64,000 bases of DNA from Cryptomeria japonica (GCF_030272615.1 NC_081409.1:618931255-618995254), one strand, 5' to 3'. Positions 10,689-24,674 are shown, counted from the stretch's first letter. Notes: generated by a model from the sequence alone, not told the origin. Program-made: numbers and translations.

Positions 10689-10959
10689 TCAAAATTGCTT
10701 GTCCTCAAGCAATCTGGGATTAAGATGATTAATGGTCTCATCCCCCTCCCATGTGGCATCTTCCATAGGAAGGTTCTTCCACTTGACTAAGTACTCCGTT
10801 ATAGTTCTCCTTCTTAATTCTCTTTCTCACTTCTCAAGGATAAGCTCATGTTCCAAAATCAACTTTCCTTCATTATCCATTGGAGGTAGCTTGGTATAAG
10901 GGGAAGTGTGCAAGCCCAAAACTTTTTTTAGCCGGGATACATGAAATACATTGTGTATT
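10689..10959 (-). pseudogene. G1 chromodomain (end of pol)
   Basis: The minus-strand frame ends ITEYLVKWKNLPMEDATWE...LLEDKQF with the stop at 10689-10691. The Tyr/Trp/Trp pattern (EYLVKW, ATWE) is the chromodomain aromatic cage thought to bind methylated histone H3 and steer integration to heterochromatin. Upstream FHVSRLKK-like sequence links it to the integrase C-terminus. A TGA precedes ERELRR, and this part is out of phase with the integrase frame, so there is at least one frameshift. Confidence 0.9.
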
Positions 10960-12252
10960 TTACTGTGATAGATCCAATTCATAGGCCACTTCACCTATCA
11001 TTCTCAAAATTTTATAAGGACCATAGAATCGTGGTTTCAATTTCTCAGCCCCACTGATTTTAATGGATGATTGCTTATAAGGTTGAAGTCTTAAAAATAC
11101 CAAGTCTCCTACTTCAAAAGATCTTTCAATTCTTTTTTTGTCTGCATATAGTTTCTGCTGATTCTGTGCTTGGTGAAGATTATCTTTAAGGGCATTCATG
11201 ATATCCGTGTTTTGCTAGAGGAAATCTTTTGCACCGGGTACATGACTTTCTGAGCGGATGAGATCCCCAAAGGATGTTGCTTCATACCCATAGAGAGCTT
11301 TGAAGGGACTCATCCTAATTGACATATGATGGCTTGTGTTGTAACAATACTCTCCAAGATGAAGCCATTTTATCCAAGCATTCTGTTGTCCAGAAAGATA
11401 ATTTCTTAGATAACCTTCTATCCATTTATTGACAATTTTAGTTTGCCCGTCGGTCTATGGATGATAACTGGTACTTGGTGTTAATTTTGTCCCTGCTAAT
11501 TTGAATAGTTCTCGCCAAAATACGCTAAGAAATCATCTATCTCTATCACTCACAATATTCTTGGGTAAGCCATGTAGCTTGAAGACTTCCTTAAAGAAGA
11601 TGTCAGCTACTTGCGAGGCTCCAAAACTTGAAGGAATGGCCATGAAATGCACATATTTCATTAATTTGTCCACTACTACAAAAATGCAGTCTTTATTCTA
11701 TACCTTTGGAAGTCCTGTTATGAAGTCCATCGATATACTCTCCCATTTTTTATTTGGGATGGGTAGTGGTTGGAGTAATCCTGAAGGAAAAGTGTGTTCT
11801 TCTTTATTTCTCTGACACACCATGCACTCTTGAGTGTGTCTCAGTACATCTTCCTTCAACCCCTTCCATGAGAATCTTTCTGTGATCTTCTTGTAGGTCT
11901 TATAATTTCCTTGATGACATGCTAAAGGAAGGTCATGATAAGTCTTCATAATGTCTACTTTCATGTTTGATTCGGATGGGATATAGATTCTATTTTTGTA
12001 GAGGATGAGGTTATCAATTACTCGGTAATTTTCATCTATTTCTTTCCCATCTATAATGTTGCTAGAGAATTTGTCTTTGGCATATTTGGTACTTAGAGTT
12101 GCCTTCCAATCTATAGATAGGGCTGATAAAGACCCCAAGTAGGGCCTTCTTGAGAGGGCATCTGCTACAACATTATACTTTCCTTTCATATATTCTATGT
12201 CGAAGTTGTATGCATGAAGTTTACTCACCCATTTCTGTTGTCTATCATTCAA
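10960..12252 (-). pseudogene. G1 integrase
   Basis: On the minus strand the HHCC zinc domain is visible at about 11820-11920 (YHDLPLACH ... CMVCQRN). The catalytic core follows: SMDFITGLP (first Asp, about 11710-11735), VSDRDR (second Asp, about 11540-11560), and a glutamate region before GYLRNYL. The C-terminal domain (10960-11199) has KKRIERSFEVGDLVFL and KLKPRFYGPYKI. Stops after GLPKV, SDRDR, TSYHP and DFL fit CAG or CGA changed by one transition. All blocks lie in a single frame. Confidence 0.92.
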
Positions 12253-12273
12253 ATCTTTTTGATTGAGAAAGAA

Positions 12274-12633
12274 CTACAAGCTGTTATGATCAGTCTTAAC
12301 AGTAAACTTCCCACAAATCAAGTATTGTCTGAATTTCTCTAATACATGCATAATCACTAGCATTTCCTTGTCGTAAAATAAATAGGTCCTTTCTATTTCT
12401 CTAAGTTTCCTGCTTTCAAAAGATATGGGATGCTTCCTTTGCATTAAGATAGCCCCAATGCCTTCTCCTGAGGCATCACAATAAAGCTCAAAAGGTGCTG
12501 AAAAGTCTAGTATTGCTAAGATGGGGCAAGAACTCATCACCTCTTTAAGTTTTTCAAATGCTGATTGGGCTTCATCTAACCATGAAAATGCTCCTTTCTT
12601 AGTTAAATTAGTTAAGGGAGAAGTTAACTTCAA
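12274..12633 (-). pseudogene. G1 RNase H
   Basis: The minus-strand frame starts FAW-like (GAFSWLDEAQSAFEKLK) and carries YCDASGEGIGAILMQ (first Asp), FYDKEMLVIM (Glu) and VKTDHNSL (Asp), the acidic positions of Ty3/Gypsy RNase H. It shares a frame with RT and integrase and is separated from them only by stop codons. Confidence 0.92.
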
Positions 12634-12699
12634 AAATCCTTTAACAAATCTTCTATAATAACTGCATAGACCTAGGAAACCTCTAAGATGAGTGAGGGT

Positions 12700-13620
12700 T
12701 CAGGGTTTTGGCCAGTTTTTGATGGCTTCAATCTTCTCTTCATCTACCTTAACTCCATGGGTACTGATCTTATGACCGAGGTACAAAATTTCTTCCATCC
12801 CAAATTCACATTTTGATATTTTGGCAAAAAGAGAGTGTTGTTCAAGTAGGCCCAATATTTCATCTATATGATTCAAGTGTGCTTCCCAAGTCTTGCTGTA
12901 AATCAATATATCATCAAAAAATACCAACAGGAACTTCCTTAACTGTCCCCTGAAAATGTGGTTCATGCATCAATGGAAAGTGGCAGGGGCATTTGTAAGG
13001 CCAAATGGAAGGACCAAGAACTCAAAGTGGTCATAATGGCATCGGAAAGCTGTTTTGGGAACATCTTCCTTCCTCAATCTTATTTGATGGTACCCTGACC
13101 TTAAATCTATTTTCCAGAAGTATACTGCTCCATGTAATTCATCTATAAGTTCATCCACCCTAGGGATGGGCTTTCAGTTTTTTATAGTCTTCTTATTGAG
13201 TGCTCTATAATCAATGCACATCCTCATGGTTTCGTCTTTCTTTCTTACCAATACAACGGAGGAGGTGAAAGGGCTAGAGCTAGGTTGAATGTGCCCCATT
13301 TCTAGAAGCTCTTTGTTAGCTTTCTCAATTTCTTCCTTATAGCCCCTTGGATGGTGGTACGGGGTGGAAATTACTGGTTTTGCACCTTCTTCGAGTTCAA
13401 TAGTGTGTTCAAAACCTCTTTTGGGTGGCAGTCCCTTTGGAATGTCTTCAAACACCTTTTTATGCTTTCTAATAATGGGCTTAATATCAATATGAATGGC
13501 TTTCCCTTGGGTTGAATTCTTGTCTTGTACCATGCATTGGGCAGCCCACTCTCCTTGACTACATCTGAAAATCCTTTCCATTCTTTTGGATGTTACCATT
13601 CTGGTTGTGCCATCATGCAA
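12700..13620 (-). pseudogene. G1 reverse transcriptase
   Basis: Minus-strand blocks in order are [71 protein letters not shown] and the active-site LVFFDDILIYSK near 12895-12930, then YLGHKIS. This is a textbook Ty3/Gypsy RT. Stops near 13160-13172 and at 12967-12969 split it; otherwise one frame runs from about 13908 to 10960. Confidence 0.94.
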
Positions 13621-13638
13621 CCCTTTGATTAGTACTTC

Positions 13639-14020
13639 CTACCCATTTTGAGTGAAACATAATTCCAATTTGGGATGATCAAGGTAGAATCTTCCCAAGG
13701 AATGTATCCAAGGGATTCCTAGGATTACATCTAAATCCCCTAAATCGACCACATAGAAATCTTCTTTGGTGGGATGTTTCCCTAATGTTATGTTTAATTG
13801 AAGTATTTTTTTGTTACACGAGGAAGTGGATCCATCGGCAAGGGCCACTTGGAACCCTTTAAACTCTTGTGTTGCCAATTTCAATCTCTTAACCAGGCTT
13901 TTTATCAATAAAGTTGTGGGTAGCTCCGCTATCTAGTAGTGCAATTACTCTCTGCCCTTTGATCACACTTTTGATTCTAAAGGGATGGTGTTTTGAGGCA
14001 ACGGAAATTGTTGCTAATGA
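13639..14020 (-). pseudogene. G1 aspartic protease
   Basis: The active site LLDSGATHNFI lies at about 13900-13940 on the minus strand. A frameshift at about 13905 moves the reading into the downstream frame, which contains GFQVALADG and VILGIPWIHSLG, the C-terminal ILG box of retropepsins. It would process the Gag-Pol polyprotein. Confidence 0.9.
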
Positions 14021-15316
14021 TACTTGCACGTCTTCGGCAAGTTCTTTTTTTTTGCTTGGGGGCTCATTGGGTTCTTCTTCTTCATCGCTAGATAAGGCTT
14101 CCAAGTTGTGTGCTTGGCTCTTCCTCCCACATATGTGACCCGGTTGCCACTTTTCTTTGCATTTAAAACATAGATTTTTTTTTCTAAGCATATCTCTTTC
14201 ATTACCCTCTTTGCAAATGTGGCCATGTTCCCACTTCTCATGACAATGGTAACATAAGTTCTTTCTCTTAAGTTCTTCTTTTTCTTTTGAGGTGTTTCCC
14301 TTTCTAGGCCATTCTTTTGTATGTGTATTTTTAGTGAATGTTTTGGATGGTTTCTCCCAAGTTGAAGTGTCTTCTAAGCCCAAAGCTTTATCTATAGCAT
14401 CATCCAAGGTAGGGGGTTTCAATGCTCTCATCAATCATTTAATGGAGTCTTTGAGTCCCTTCACAAAAAGATAGGTGAGACTATCCTCATCCACTCCTGA
14501 GACTCTTACAGAATTTTTTTGAAATTCAGTAATGTAGTCTTCCACTGTCCCCCTTTGTCTTAAAAGAGTTAATTCTTTGAAATCTTTCTGTGGATGTTTC
14601 CTCTCAAATCTCTTAATGAACTTCTGAGTGAACTCATCATATGTTGTTATACCATCATGACCTTGTGTGAGGGTGCCATGATATCACCATTCATGGGCTA
14701 AACCTTATAGGTGTAAAATGGCAAATTGGACTGCATCGTCTTCTGTCATGGGGCTAAGATTTAAATATGTATTAAGTTTTTGGATCCATGCTTGAGCTGA
14801 TATTTTCCCTGAGCCATCAAAGTTAGGTAGTGATAGTTTATTAACTTTATGTTTTAGATCCCTGCTAGTTGGTTTCCTCTTAGGGGTTTCATTTCTCTTT
14901 GCTTCACAAAATTACGTAAAAGATACAACCTCTCTTACTACTAGCTCTAATCTAGCGTAGGCTACGACCATTTCTTCTATGTTATTCATGGAAGTGATTG
15001 TTTCTTCCCTATCGTTTCCCTCTCTAGGTAGGAAATTGGGTTTTTGGATCCTCAAGCTAGAAGATGTATTATGAGTGTTTTCAGAATGATTTGAGTTTTC
15101 TTCTCTGCCATTGGAATGATTCCTAAGATTATTCATGGTGGTATTCATATCTTGTAAGGCTTGCAGCAAAGCCTGGCTTGTTTTTTCATTTTTCTCTATC
15201 AAAGCTTGAGTTTTTCTATCATTGTTTTCCATAAATGTTCTAAGTTCATTTTCCAATGGCTCACCCATGTGGTTACTATTTCCCCTAGTTCTCCTTTGAT
15301 AAGTTTGCATTAACAA
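14021..15316 (-). pseudogene. G1 gag with two zinc knuckles
   Basis: The minus-strand ATG at 15314-15316 follows the primer site. The N-terminal part is glutamine/asparagine-rich and helical. The retrotransposon gag core (about 14500-14850) includes WIQKLNTYLNL, FAILHL and KRFERKHPQ. Two atypical knuckles of the form C-x2-C-x7-H-x-C (CYHCHEKWEHGHIC and CFKCKEKWQPGHIC) lie between 14120 and 14260, followed by an acidic linker to protease. Stops occur at about 14910, 14704, 14680 and 14435. Confidence 0.9.
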
Positions 15317-15340
15317 CCCTTAACAGGATGGCAGAATCAG

Positions 15341-15352
15341 GCTCTGATACCA
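15341..15352 (-). other. G1 primer-binding site
   Basis: TGGTATCAGAGC on the minus strand, two bases inside the 5' LTR, matches plant initiator tRNA-Met. Confidence 0.88.
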
Positions 15353-15354
15353 AT

Positions 15355-16959
<1,605 letters not shown>

Positions 16960-16964
16960 GAAAA

Positions 16965-17774
16965 CAAGTTAGAGCTAGTTTCAAAAGTATTCCAGAAAAA
17001 TCCAATAATGCTCTTGATTTAATTCACACTAATTTATGTGGTCTAGGTAGAACCAGAAGCTTACAAGGTGATAGATATTTCATGCTAATTATTGATGATT
17101 ATTCTAGAATGTGTTGGTTTACTTTTCTCAGAGAAAAATCAGAAGCACTTGGAAAGTTCAAACTATTCAAAGCAATGGTTGAAAATGAAACCGGTAAGAA
17201 AATCAAATGTTTAAGATCAGATCAAGTAGGAGAATTCACATCTAAAGACTTTAATACATTCTGTGAAGTGAATGGAATCAGAAGACAGTTATCAACACCT
17301 CGGACACCACAGTAGAATGGAGTTGTTGAAAGGAAAAACAAAACTATCTTGGATGCAGCTAGAAGTATGTTATCAGAAGAAAATCTACCACACGTATATT
17401 GGAGAGAGGTAGTTAGCACTGCTATCTATACATTCAACAAAGTTCACATCAAAGGTGAAACCAGTAAGACCCCTCATGAACTATGGTTTGGTAATACTCC
17501 TACTCTTAAATATTTCAGAATTTTTGGAAGTAAATGCTATATTAGAAGAGATGAGTATATTGGCAAATTTGATCCTAGAAGTGATGAAAGAATATTTCTT
17601 GGTTATTCATCTAAGAGCAAGGCATATAGATGTTTTAATAAAAGATTGCAGAAAATTGTTGAGAGTACAAATGTAAAGATTGATGAACAATTTAGAGGAA
17701 CTTCAAGATATATAGACTCTGAACCGGCAACAGAAATTGTGACAAATGAACCTATACTAAATCCACTAGTATAG
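16965..17774 (+). pseudogene. C1 integrase
   Basis: This resumes the C1 frame after G1. Copia integrase core residues are visible: LIIDDYSRM (first Asp, about 17085-17100), RSDQVGEF (second Asp, about 17215-17235) and NGVVERKN (Glu, about 17318-17340). Downstream are DAARSML, ELWFGNTPTLKYFRIFGSKCY and FLGYSSKSKAYRCF. TAG stops at 17313 (TPRTPQ-stop-NGV) and 17772 fit CAG-to-TAG; at 17772 the sister C2 has glutamine. Near 17910 a 32-bp deletion relative to C2 shifts the frame. Confidence 0.94.
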
Positions 17775-17886
17775 AATGAAGATCCAGTTACCCCGGTATC
17801 ATCAGAAGATTCCACAATAATAGAAGAACAACAACAAACTAAGACACCCCGGTATGTAAGATTGAATCATTCTGAAGATCAAATAA

Positions 17887-18639
17887 TTGGAAACAAATTT
17901 AAAGCAGTTATGTCTTATTTCTCAAATTGAACCATCATCTATCAATGAGGCATGTGAGGATAAATTTTGGATTAAAGCTATGGAAGAAGAATTACGACAA
18001 ATTGAGAAAAACAATACTTGGACATTAGTTCCCTGGCCTAAAGATAAAAATGTAATTGGAACTAAATAGGTATTTAGAAGCAAACTTAATGAAGATGGTA
18101 AGGTTGTTAGAAATAAAGCAAGACTAGTGTGTAAGGGATATTCTCAGAAAGAAGGAGTTGATTACAATGAAACCTTTGCACCGGTAGCCAGAATTGAGGC
18201 AGTTAGATTATTCTTGGCCTTTGCAGCTCACAAGGACTACAAAGTTTATCAAATGGATATTAAATGTGCATTTTTTAATGGAGATCTTGAAGAAGAAGTA
18301 TATATTGAACAACCTAATGGATTTTCTTTGACAGATGACAATGATATGGTTTGCACGTTAAGAAAAGCTCTGTATGGATTGAAACAAGCCCCAAGAGCCT
18401 GGTATGCAAGATTGGATAAGTATCTTTTGAAGATTGGTTTTACTAAAGGAAATGCAGATAGCAATTTATATTACAAAATAACTAATGATGACATCTTGAT
18501 TATTGAAGTATTTGTTGATGATATAATCTTTGGAGGAGAAGATGGATTATGTAAGAAATTTTCTCTTGAAATGCAGCAAGAATTTGAAATGTCTATGATT
18601 GGAGAAATAAAATTCTTTTTAGGTTTGCAGATTTCTTAG
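17887..18639 (+). pseudogene. C1 reverse transcriptase
   Basis: The frame differs from integrase because of the 32-bp deletion. Blocks are [94 protein letters not shown] and the active-site FVDDIIFGG near 18510-18535. Stops are TAG at 18067 (after GTK, where Trp is usual) and at 18637 (after QIS; C2 has Gln). Confidence 0.95.
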
Positions 18640-18675
18640 ACTAATAAAGGTATATTTTTCAGTCAATCCAAGTAC

Positions 18676-19461
18676 TTGAAAGAATTACTAAAGAAATTTG
18701 GGATGGAGAACTCTAAACGCGTAAGCACACCTATGACTATAAATGACAAATTATCTCAAAGGGATGAATCTACACCTGTTAATCCAACTAGATACAAATC
18801 TATGATAGGAGGTTTACTGTATTTGACACAAACCAAGCCTGATATTATGAATGCAGTATGTATTGTTTCTAGATTTCAGAGTAATCCTAGGGAAAATCAT
18901 GAATCAACAGTAAAAAGGATTTTCTGGTATTTGCAAGGCACAACAAATCTTGGATTATGGTATCCTAAAGATGAAAATTTTGATCTATGTGCATACACAG
19001 ATGCAAATTGGGCAGGAGATGTAGATGATAGAAAAAGCACCATTGGAGGAGCATTCTTTCTTGGAAAGAGATTAGTCTCTTGGTTGAGTAAGAAACAGAG
19101 TTGTACATCTTTATCAATAGCAGAATTAGAATATGTTGTAGAAGCAACCAACTGTACACAGGTATTATGGCTTAAGCAAATGTTGAAAGACATAAAGGTA
19201 AAATGCAAGGAACCCATTACTATATACTATGATAACACTGCAGCAATTGATATATCTAAGAATCTGGTATTACATTCTAAAACAAAACATGTTTCTATCA
19301 AACTAAATTTTCTAAGGGAAAAAGTTGAAGAAAAGGAGATAAAACTGGTTTATGTGAATACTAAAGAACTTGCAGATATTTTCACAAAACCTTTACCTAA
19401 GGAGACTTTTGAATATCTCAGAGATCAGCTTGGAGTCATACCACCACCGGTAGAGAATTAG
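18676..19461 (+). pseudogene. C1 RT C-terminal part and RNase H
   Basis: The open frame has GGLLYLTQTKPDI, YTDANWAGDVDDRKST (first Asp, about 18998), SWLSKKQSCTSLSIAELEY (Glu), YYDNTAAIDISKN (Asp) and the terminal DIFTKPLPKETFEYLR, the typical Copia RNase H order. It ends at TAG 19459-19461. This is the best-preserved part of C1, with no internal stop over 261 codons. Confidence 0.95.
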
Positions 19462-19835
19462 ACAGTTAATGATTGTCATCAACCAGCATAATTAAAAAGA
19501 CAAATCTTTTATTCCGGTATTTGATGAGGAAGCTACTTCTCTGGGGGAGTAGTTGGTATTTTGTATGAACTTGACTTTTGTGACTTTAGCATTTGATGTC
19601 AAAGGGGGAGAGATATCTATGGAAAAACACATTATCTTTTTGAGGAGAGATTTTGAAAAACATATTTAAGGAGAAATTGGTATGAGAGATTGGTATTGAA
19701 AATAAATCTTTGGATAAACACATGTTACTCCCAGGGGGAGAAATGGAGATTGTTGGTTTTTGTATTTGGCATTTCTGTTTTGGCAATTTGATCGTTTTTC
19801 CATCTTGTGTTGCCATCAATACCAAAGGGGGAGAT
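19462..19835 (+). other. C1 3' UTR with polypurine tracts
   Basis: No gene is present. AAAGGGGGAGAG-like tracts occur at about 19600-19612 and 19733-19742, and the true polypurine tract AAAGGGGGAGAT is at 19824-19835, next to the 3' LTR. Confidence 0.85.
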
Positions 19836-20884
19836 TGTTGGTATTTTGGTATGGTTTTGCCATTGATGTCAACACCTACTTTGAAGATCCAACAACATTC
19901 ACCGGCAAGCAAGTAAGCTATGCAACAGTTACTGGTATATGGTTCACCGGCAGGATATATTATTCACCAGTACCTAGAATGATATGGAAGACACTTGGTA
20001 ATGTCAAAGACATCATGTGGACACTTTGTTTTGAAGAATTATTCATTGGTATATTCATATTTGCATATTTGTTTTTACCAGCAAATAGGTCCAGGTTATC
20101 TAGGGTTACATCGGTAGGTTTATCTTTTCCAGATCAGCATGGCATGCTATGGAGATGATTTATTATTATTGTAAATGCATTAAGCTGACATGTTCAATTG
20201 GTTATTGCATCAGATATTATATTGTATAGAAAATGTTTTATTGTAATATGTTGTAGAGCTGACCTACTAAAATTGGTCTTAGGGTATGGTATAAATGTAA
20301 GATCTTATTTGTAAGATCGGGTGTGGAAGGCAAAAAAATAATTAGGTGAAGATATATGAGAGATCAAGAAGGGATATACACAAAGACATCATTTGAAGGT
20401 GGAGTTAGGTTTTTGTAGAAGCATATCAGCATTACACCGGTACTAAATCTAGCATATGAAGATGCTATTTTGTGCAGTACATTCTTATTGGATTTAACCA
20501 TCCAACTGTAGTCAGTGTGACTCCCATTTTTGTGATTGAGCAGTGAACTCTAGGCTGTTGGCCTTTTTGCATGTGCAAACCCCATTTATGTACACTTACT
20601 ATCTATAGTAGTATCATCTGATTGTGGGTAAGTTTTCCCATTGTGGTTTTTCCCCTTACAGGGTTTCCACATACAAATATTGGTGTTATGTGTTGTGGAT
20701 GAATTTATGTTTATGTTTCATGCATTAATCCTTACCAGTATAGCAATTTACTATTAACACTGTCTATCGGCATACTTAACTGGTTTACCAGTATTAAGCA
20801 TTAAGTTGGTTAATGAGTTTTTGGTTTGAATTTATTAGACAACTGATTCACCCCCCCCCTCTCAGTTGTCTCCAGGACTTAACA
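19836..20884 (+). repeat. C1 3' LTR (1049 bp)
   Basis: It pairs with 6432-7476, with the TATA-like site at 20290-20296 and the conserved hairpin block at 20641-20670. Confidence 0.94.
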
Positions 20885-20889
20885 TGGTT

Positions 20890-21891
20890 ATGTTGAATCG
20901 ACACATTGTTTTCACTAGCAAGTTCATTGACTTATGCACAGTCACTAGTATATTGTCCATCGGCAAGTTATATTGTTCATCGGCACTGAGAATGACTTGT
21001 TATCATCTGGAGATCACTTGATTATGTTGAAGAGATGGTTTGGATACTTGGTTTTGGTATTTTGGTTAATGGTCTAATCGAATTGACATATTTGTTGTTA
21101 CCGGCAGATTGGTCTAGGTTATGGACCGGTATGCATTATCTATTCCAGATCAGCATGACACATTATGAAGATGATTTATTGATTGGATATTGTTATAAAT
21201 GTATTGATCCAACATGATGCATCACATCTAGACTTGTTTGTAATTGATTTTATTGTAATATACTTAGTGAGCCAATCTACACATTTGGTCTTAGGTTTTG
21301 TATATATGTAAGGTCTCAACTAATGAGATACAAGATATGGCATATGGTATATAAGGTTATGGTATTGTAACATGGTATGTGCAAATATTCAAGATCATAT
21401 GAGTAGACCATAGGGAAGGTTCAAGGAAGGTTTGAAGCTGATTATCAGAGCTTAACCGGTACTGAATCCAGCATTGGAGATGCTACTTTGAGAAGTACAT
21501 TATTCTAGGATTTAACCATCCTACTATAGTCATTGTGACTCCCATTTGAGTAGTGTGCTCTAGGTAGTTGACCTTTCTGCATGTGAAGACCCCATTTGTA
21601 TACATATATTATCTGCAGTAATATCATCTGATTGTGGGTAAGTTTCCTAATCGTGGTTTTTCCCCTTGTAGGGTTTCCATGTACAAATATCTATGTTATG
21701 TGTTATGGATGTTGTTTCTCCTTCTATTTCATGCATTAGGTTTCACCGGTATTGATATTAACTGTAAATCTATTTACCGATATTAAGTTTGGTTTATTGG
21801 TATTATGTATCAAGTTTGATTAAGTTATAATTAGGTTGAAATTCATTGACAATTGATTCCCCCCCTCTTAGTTGCCTTTTGGGTCCTAACA
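20890..21891 (+). repeat. Remainder of C0 3' LTR
   Basis: This continues the LTR begun at 6359-6431 after the C1 insertion. It is clearly related to the C1 LTRs but diverged, with the TTTTTCCCC...GGGTTTCC block at 21653-21680 and a C-rich run near 21860-21865. It ends CCTAACA at 21891. Confidence 0.85.
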
Positions 21892-22971
21892 TAGAGAATA
21901 AATACCATCCACATGACACCAAGATTTGTACGTGGAAAACCCAGTAAAGGGAAAAACCATGGTGGGAAGCCTACCCATAGTCAGATAATACTTCTGCAGT
22001 AAGTATGTGATTACAATTGAGGGGCCTACACTTGGACGAAGACCAATAGCCTAGAGCACTCTGCTCATCACGAAAGGAGTCTCACTGACTACATATAAAT
22101 CCAGATTACAATCCAGAGGAAAGAATGAACTGCAATGATAGCATCTCCCATGCTTGAGTATAGTTTTGGTTAAGCTCAATACCAGAGGACTAAATCCTCT
22201 TAAATAAACCCAACTCATTCAACAATGATCGACCAAATCCTCTGCCTCAATGATTATTACATTATTCACTCCTATTACATTCCATATTACATTCCTATAT
22301 CATTGCGACATTTGATCTACAATGAGATCTTACATCATATATATACAAACCCTTTATCATAAACAATAAGGTTGGCCACTAGACAATAAAACAATTACAT
22401 AATTACAAAACATGTCAGCCTGAGACCAAACAAATAAATCCAACCCATAAGACATCCTGGAAACACATCAAGAGGTCCAATCCACATGTTACATTAAGTC
22501 GATCAACAACCTAGATAATACTGAGACCCAATATAAGTCCACACATGCTAAAGCAATGATCCCAATCAACCAAGTCTCGAACATGATCACCATCAGCATC
22601 CTAAATCTCTACTAGAAGCTGCACCAACACCACTTATGCATATCATCAAAGATCTTCATCAAAGCTCTGTCAGTGAAACCCTCACCAGAATAATAAACCA
22701 AGCTTGTTAGTACACAGGATAGTTTCTGATCACCAAATCAAAACCAACAGACTGAACATGAATTTGAGTAGCATGAATAAGACAATTCCATAACCCAAAC
22801 ATACCATAGCATACCGGATCATACCAGATCATAATGATCCAATCCAACTAGAAACCAAACATCCTAATGGGAGGTGAAAGATACCGGTAAAACATCCAAT
22901 TTATAGCTAGTGTTGACATCAATGATAAAACATCAATGCAACACATAATAAATTCCTCCAAATGGCCAACA
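21892..22971 (-). repeat. Truncated LTR of another Copia relative (C3)
   Basis: On the minus strand it starts TGTTGGCCATTTGG at 22971 and includes TTGATGTCAACAC and the conserved hairpin block (21931-21962). It lacks the last part of the LTR because it abuts the C0 LTR end. It may be the target into which C0 inserted, or a deletion remnant. No internal region is present. Confidence 0.7.
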
Positions 22972-23629
22972 AGTTCTAAACCACCACTTATGCTTACACT
23001 TAAGGTGGTAAGCTCTTGCTGTCATGAACCCCATTTGCCCTAGACTTAAGTGTCTAGGGTGCATTCCCAATAACCTTGCCCACACATCTCTTTGATGGTA
23101 TCAAAGGTTTCATAGTTCATCCCCAAAGGTTAGAGAAAGATCCTTCTCTCCTCTTGTACAAGATATTATTACATTTCAATAGAATACAACCATCAACCAT
23201 TAGTTATTGTACAAGCATATCCTTCCAAAAGTTCTCACTTCCATAAAGAGTGATTTGAACACATTTCCCATTAACTTATGGGACTAGCTCATACCCATCA
23301 CACACATGATGACTGGCCCTAACTTACATCACATATGCAAAGTGACTAACTCTAACATACATCTCATATTCATAGGGACTAGCTTCAATATACATTTCCC
23401 ATATATAGTGACTAGTTTTGATAGGCATCACATACCTAGTGACTAGCATTTACATAATGTAGAACTGACATATCCATAACAACTAGCTACCACTTGCCCA
23501 TAGAGTATCTCAGATAAAAGAAATGATAGTGCACTGCATAGTACACCATGGGACACATTATTTTATATAATCTTTTGTACCAACAAGCAAATGGGAACAA
23601 GGTTTGATGTATCTCATAATACACCTGGT
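22972..23629. other. Unclassified non-coding stretch
   Basis: No coding potential or recognised element was found. It holds the degenerate tandem repeat at 23278-23470 and the left TSD copy of C2 (CTGGT at 23625-23629). It could be LTR or older repeat sequence. Confidence 0.5.
23278..23470. repeat. Degenerate tandem repeat, about 30-33 bp period
   Basis: About six units share a GTGACTAGCTCT-like core followed by an ATACATCACAT-like tail (for example GGGACTAGCT, GTGACTAACT, GGGACTAGCT, GTGACTAGTT, GTGACTAGCA). Units vary in length and sequence, so the array is old. Confidence 0.6.
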
Positions 23630-24674
23630 TGTTAGGTCCCAGAGACAACTGAGAGGGGGGGGTGAATCAGTTGTCAAATAAATTCAAACCAAAAACAACT
23701 TAACCAATTTAATGCTTAATACTGGTAAACTAGTTCAATATGCCGATAGACAGTTTTAATAGTTAATTGCTATACCGGTAAGGATTAGTGCATGAAACAT
23801 AAAGACAAAGTCATCCACAACACATAACACCAATATTTGTATGTGGAAACCCTGTAAGGGGAAAAACCATGGTGGGAAACCTTACCCACAATCAGATGAT
23901 ACTACTACAGATAGTAAGTGTACATAAATAGGGTCTGCACATGCAGAAAGGCCAAGCACCTAGAGCTCACTGCTCAATCAAAAAGTGGGAGTCACACTAA
24001 CTACTGTTGGATGGTTAAATTCAATAAGAATGTACTACTAAAATTAGCATCTTCATATGCTGGATTCAGTACTAGTTTAGTTTTGATTGTCTTCACAAAA
24101 ACCCTCCTTCAATCTTCAAATAATGTCTACGTGTATAGCTCTGCTTATTCTTGCGTATACCTTCACACAATCCTTTTTCACATTCCACATTTGATCTTAC
24201 AGATAAGATCTTACATTTATACCATAACCTAAGACCAATTTTAGTAGGTCGGCTCTACATGATATTACAATAAAAACATTTTACAAACAATATAATATCC
24301 GATGCAATAACTGATTGAACATGTTAGCTTAATGCATTTACAACAATAATTAATCATCTCCATAGCATGTCGTGTTGATCTGGAAAAGATAAACCTATTG
24401 GTGTAACCCTCGACCTATTTGTCGGTAACAACAAATATGCAAATATGTATATACCAATAAACAAAACTCCAGGACAAGATGTCCAAATGATGTCTTCGAC
24501 ATTACCAAGTGTTTTCCATATCATTCCAAGTGCCGATGTTCATTATATCTTGCCGGTGTACCAGATGCTGGTGACTATGCATGAGTCACATTCTTGCCGG
24601 TGAATGTTGCTGATTCTTGATAAGTGTTTAGTTGGTGTTGACATCAATGACAAAACCATACCAAAATACCAACA
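23630..24674 (-). repeat. C2 3' LTR (1045 bp)
   Basis: It matches 29231-30262. It has a TATA-like site on the minus strand at 24215-24221 and the hairpin block at 23843-23870. The polypurine tract is adjacent at 24675-24688. Confidence 0.94.

Noticed and set aside
23278-23470. Repeat array as a possible CRISPR
   Set aside because: Units are degenerate and contiguous, with no constant repeat/unique spacer pattern, and the DNA is eukaryotic.
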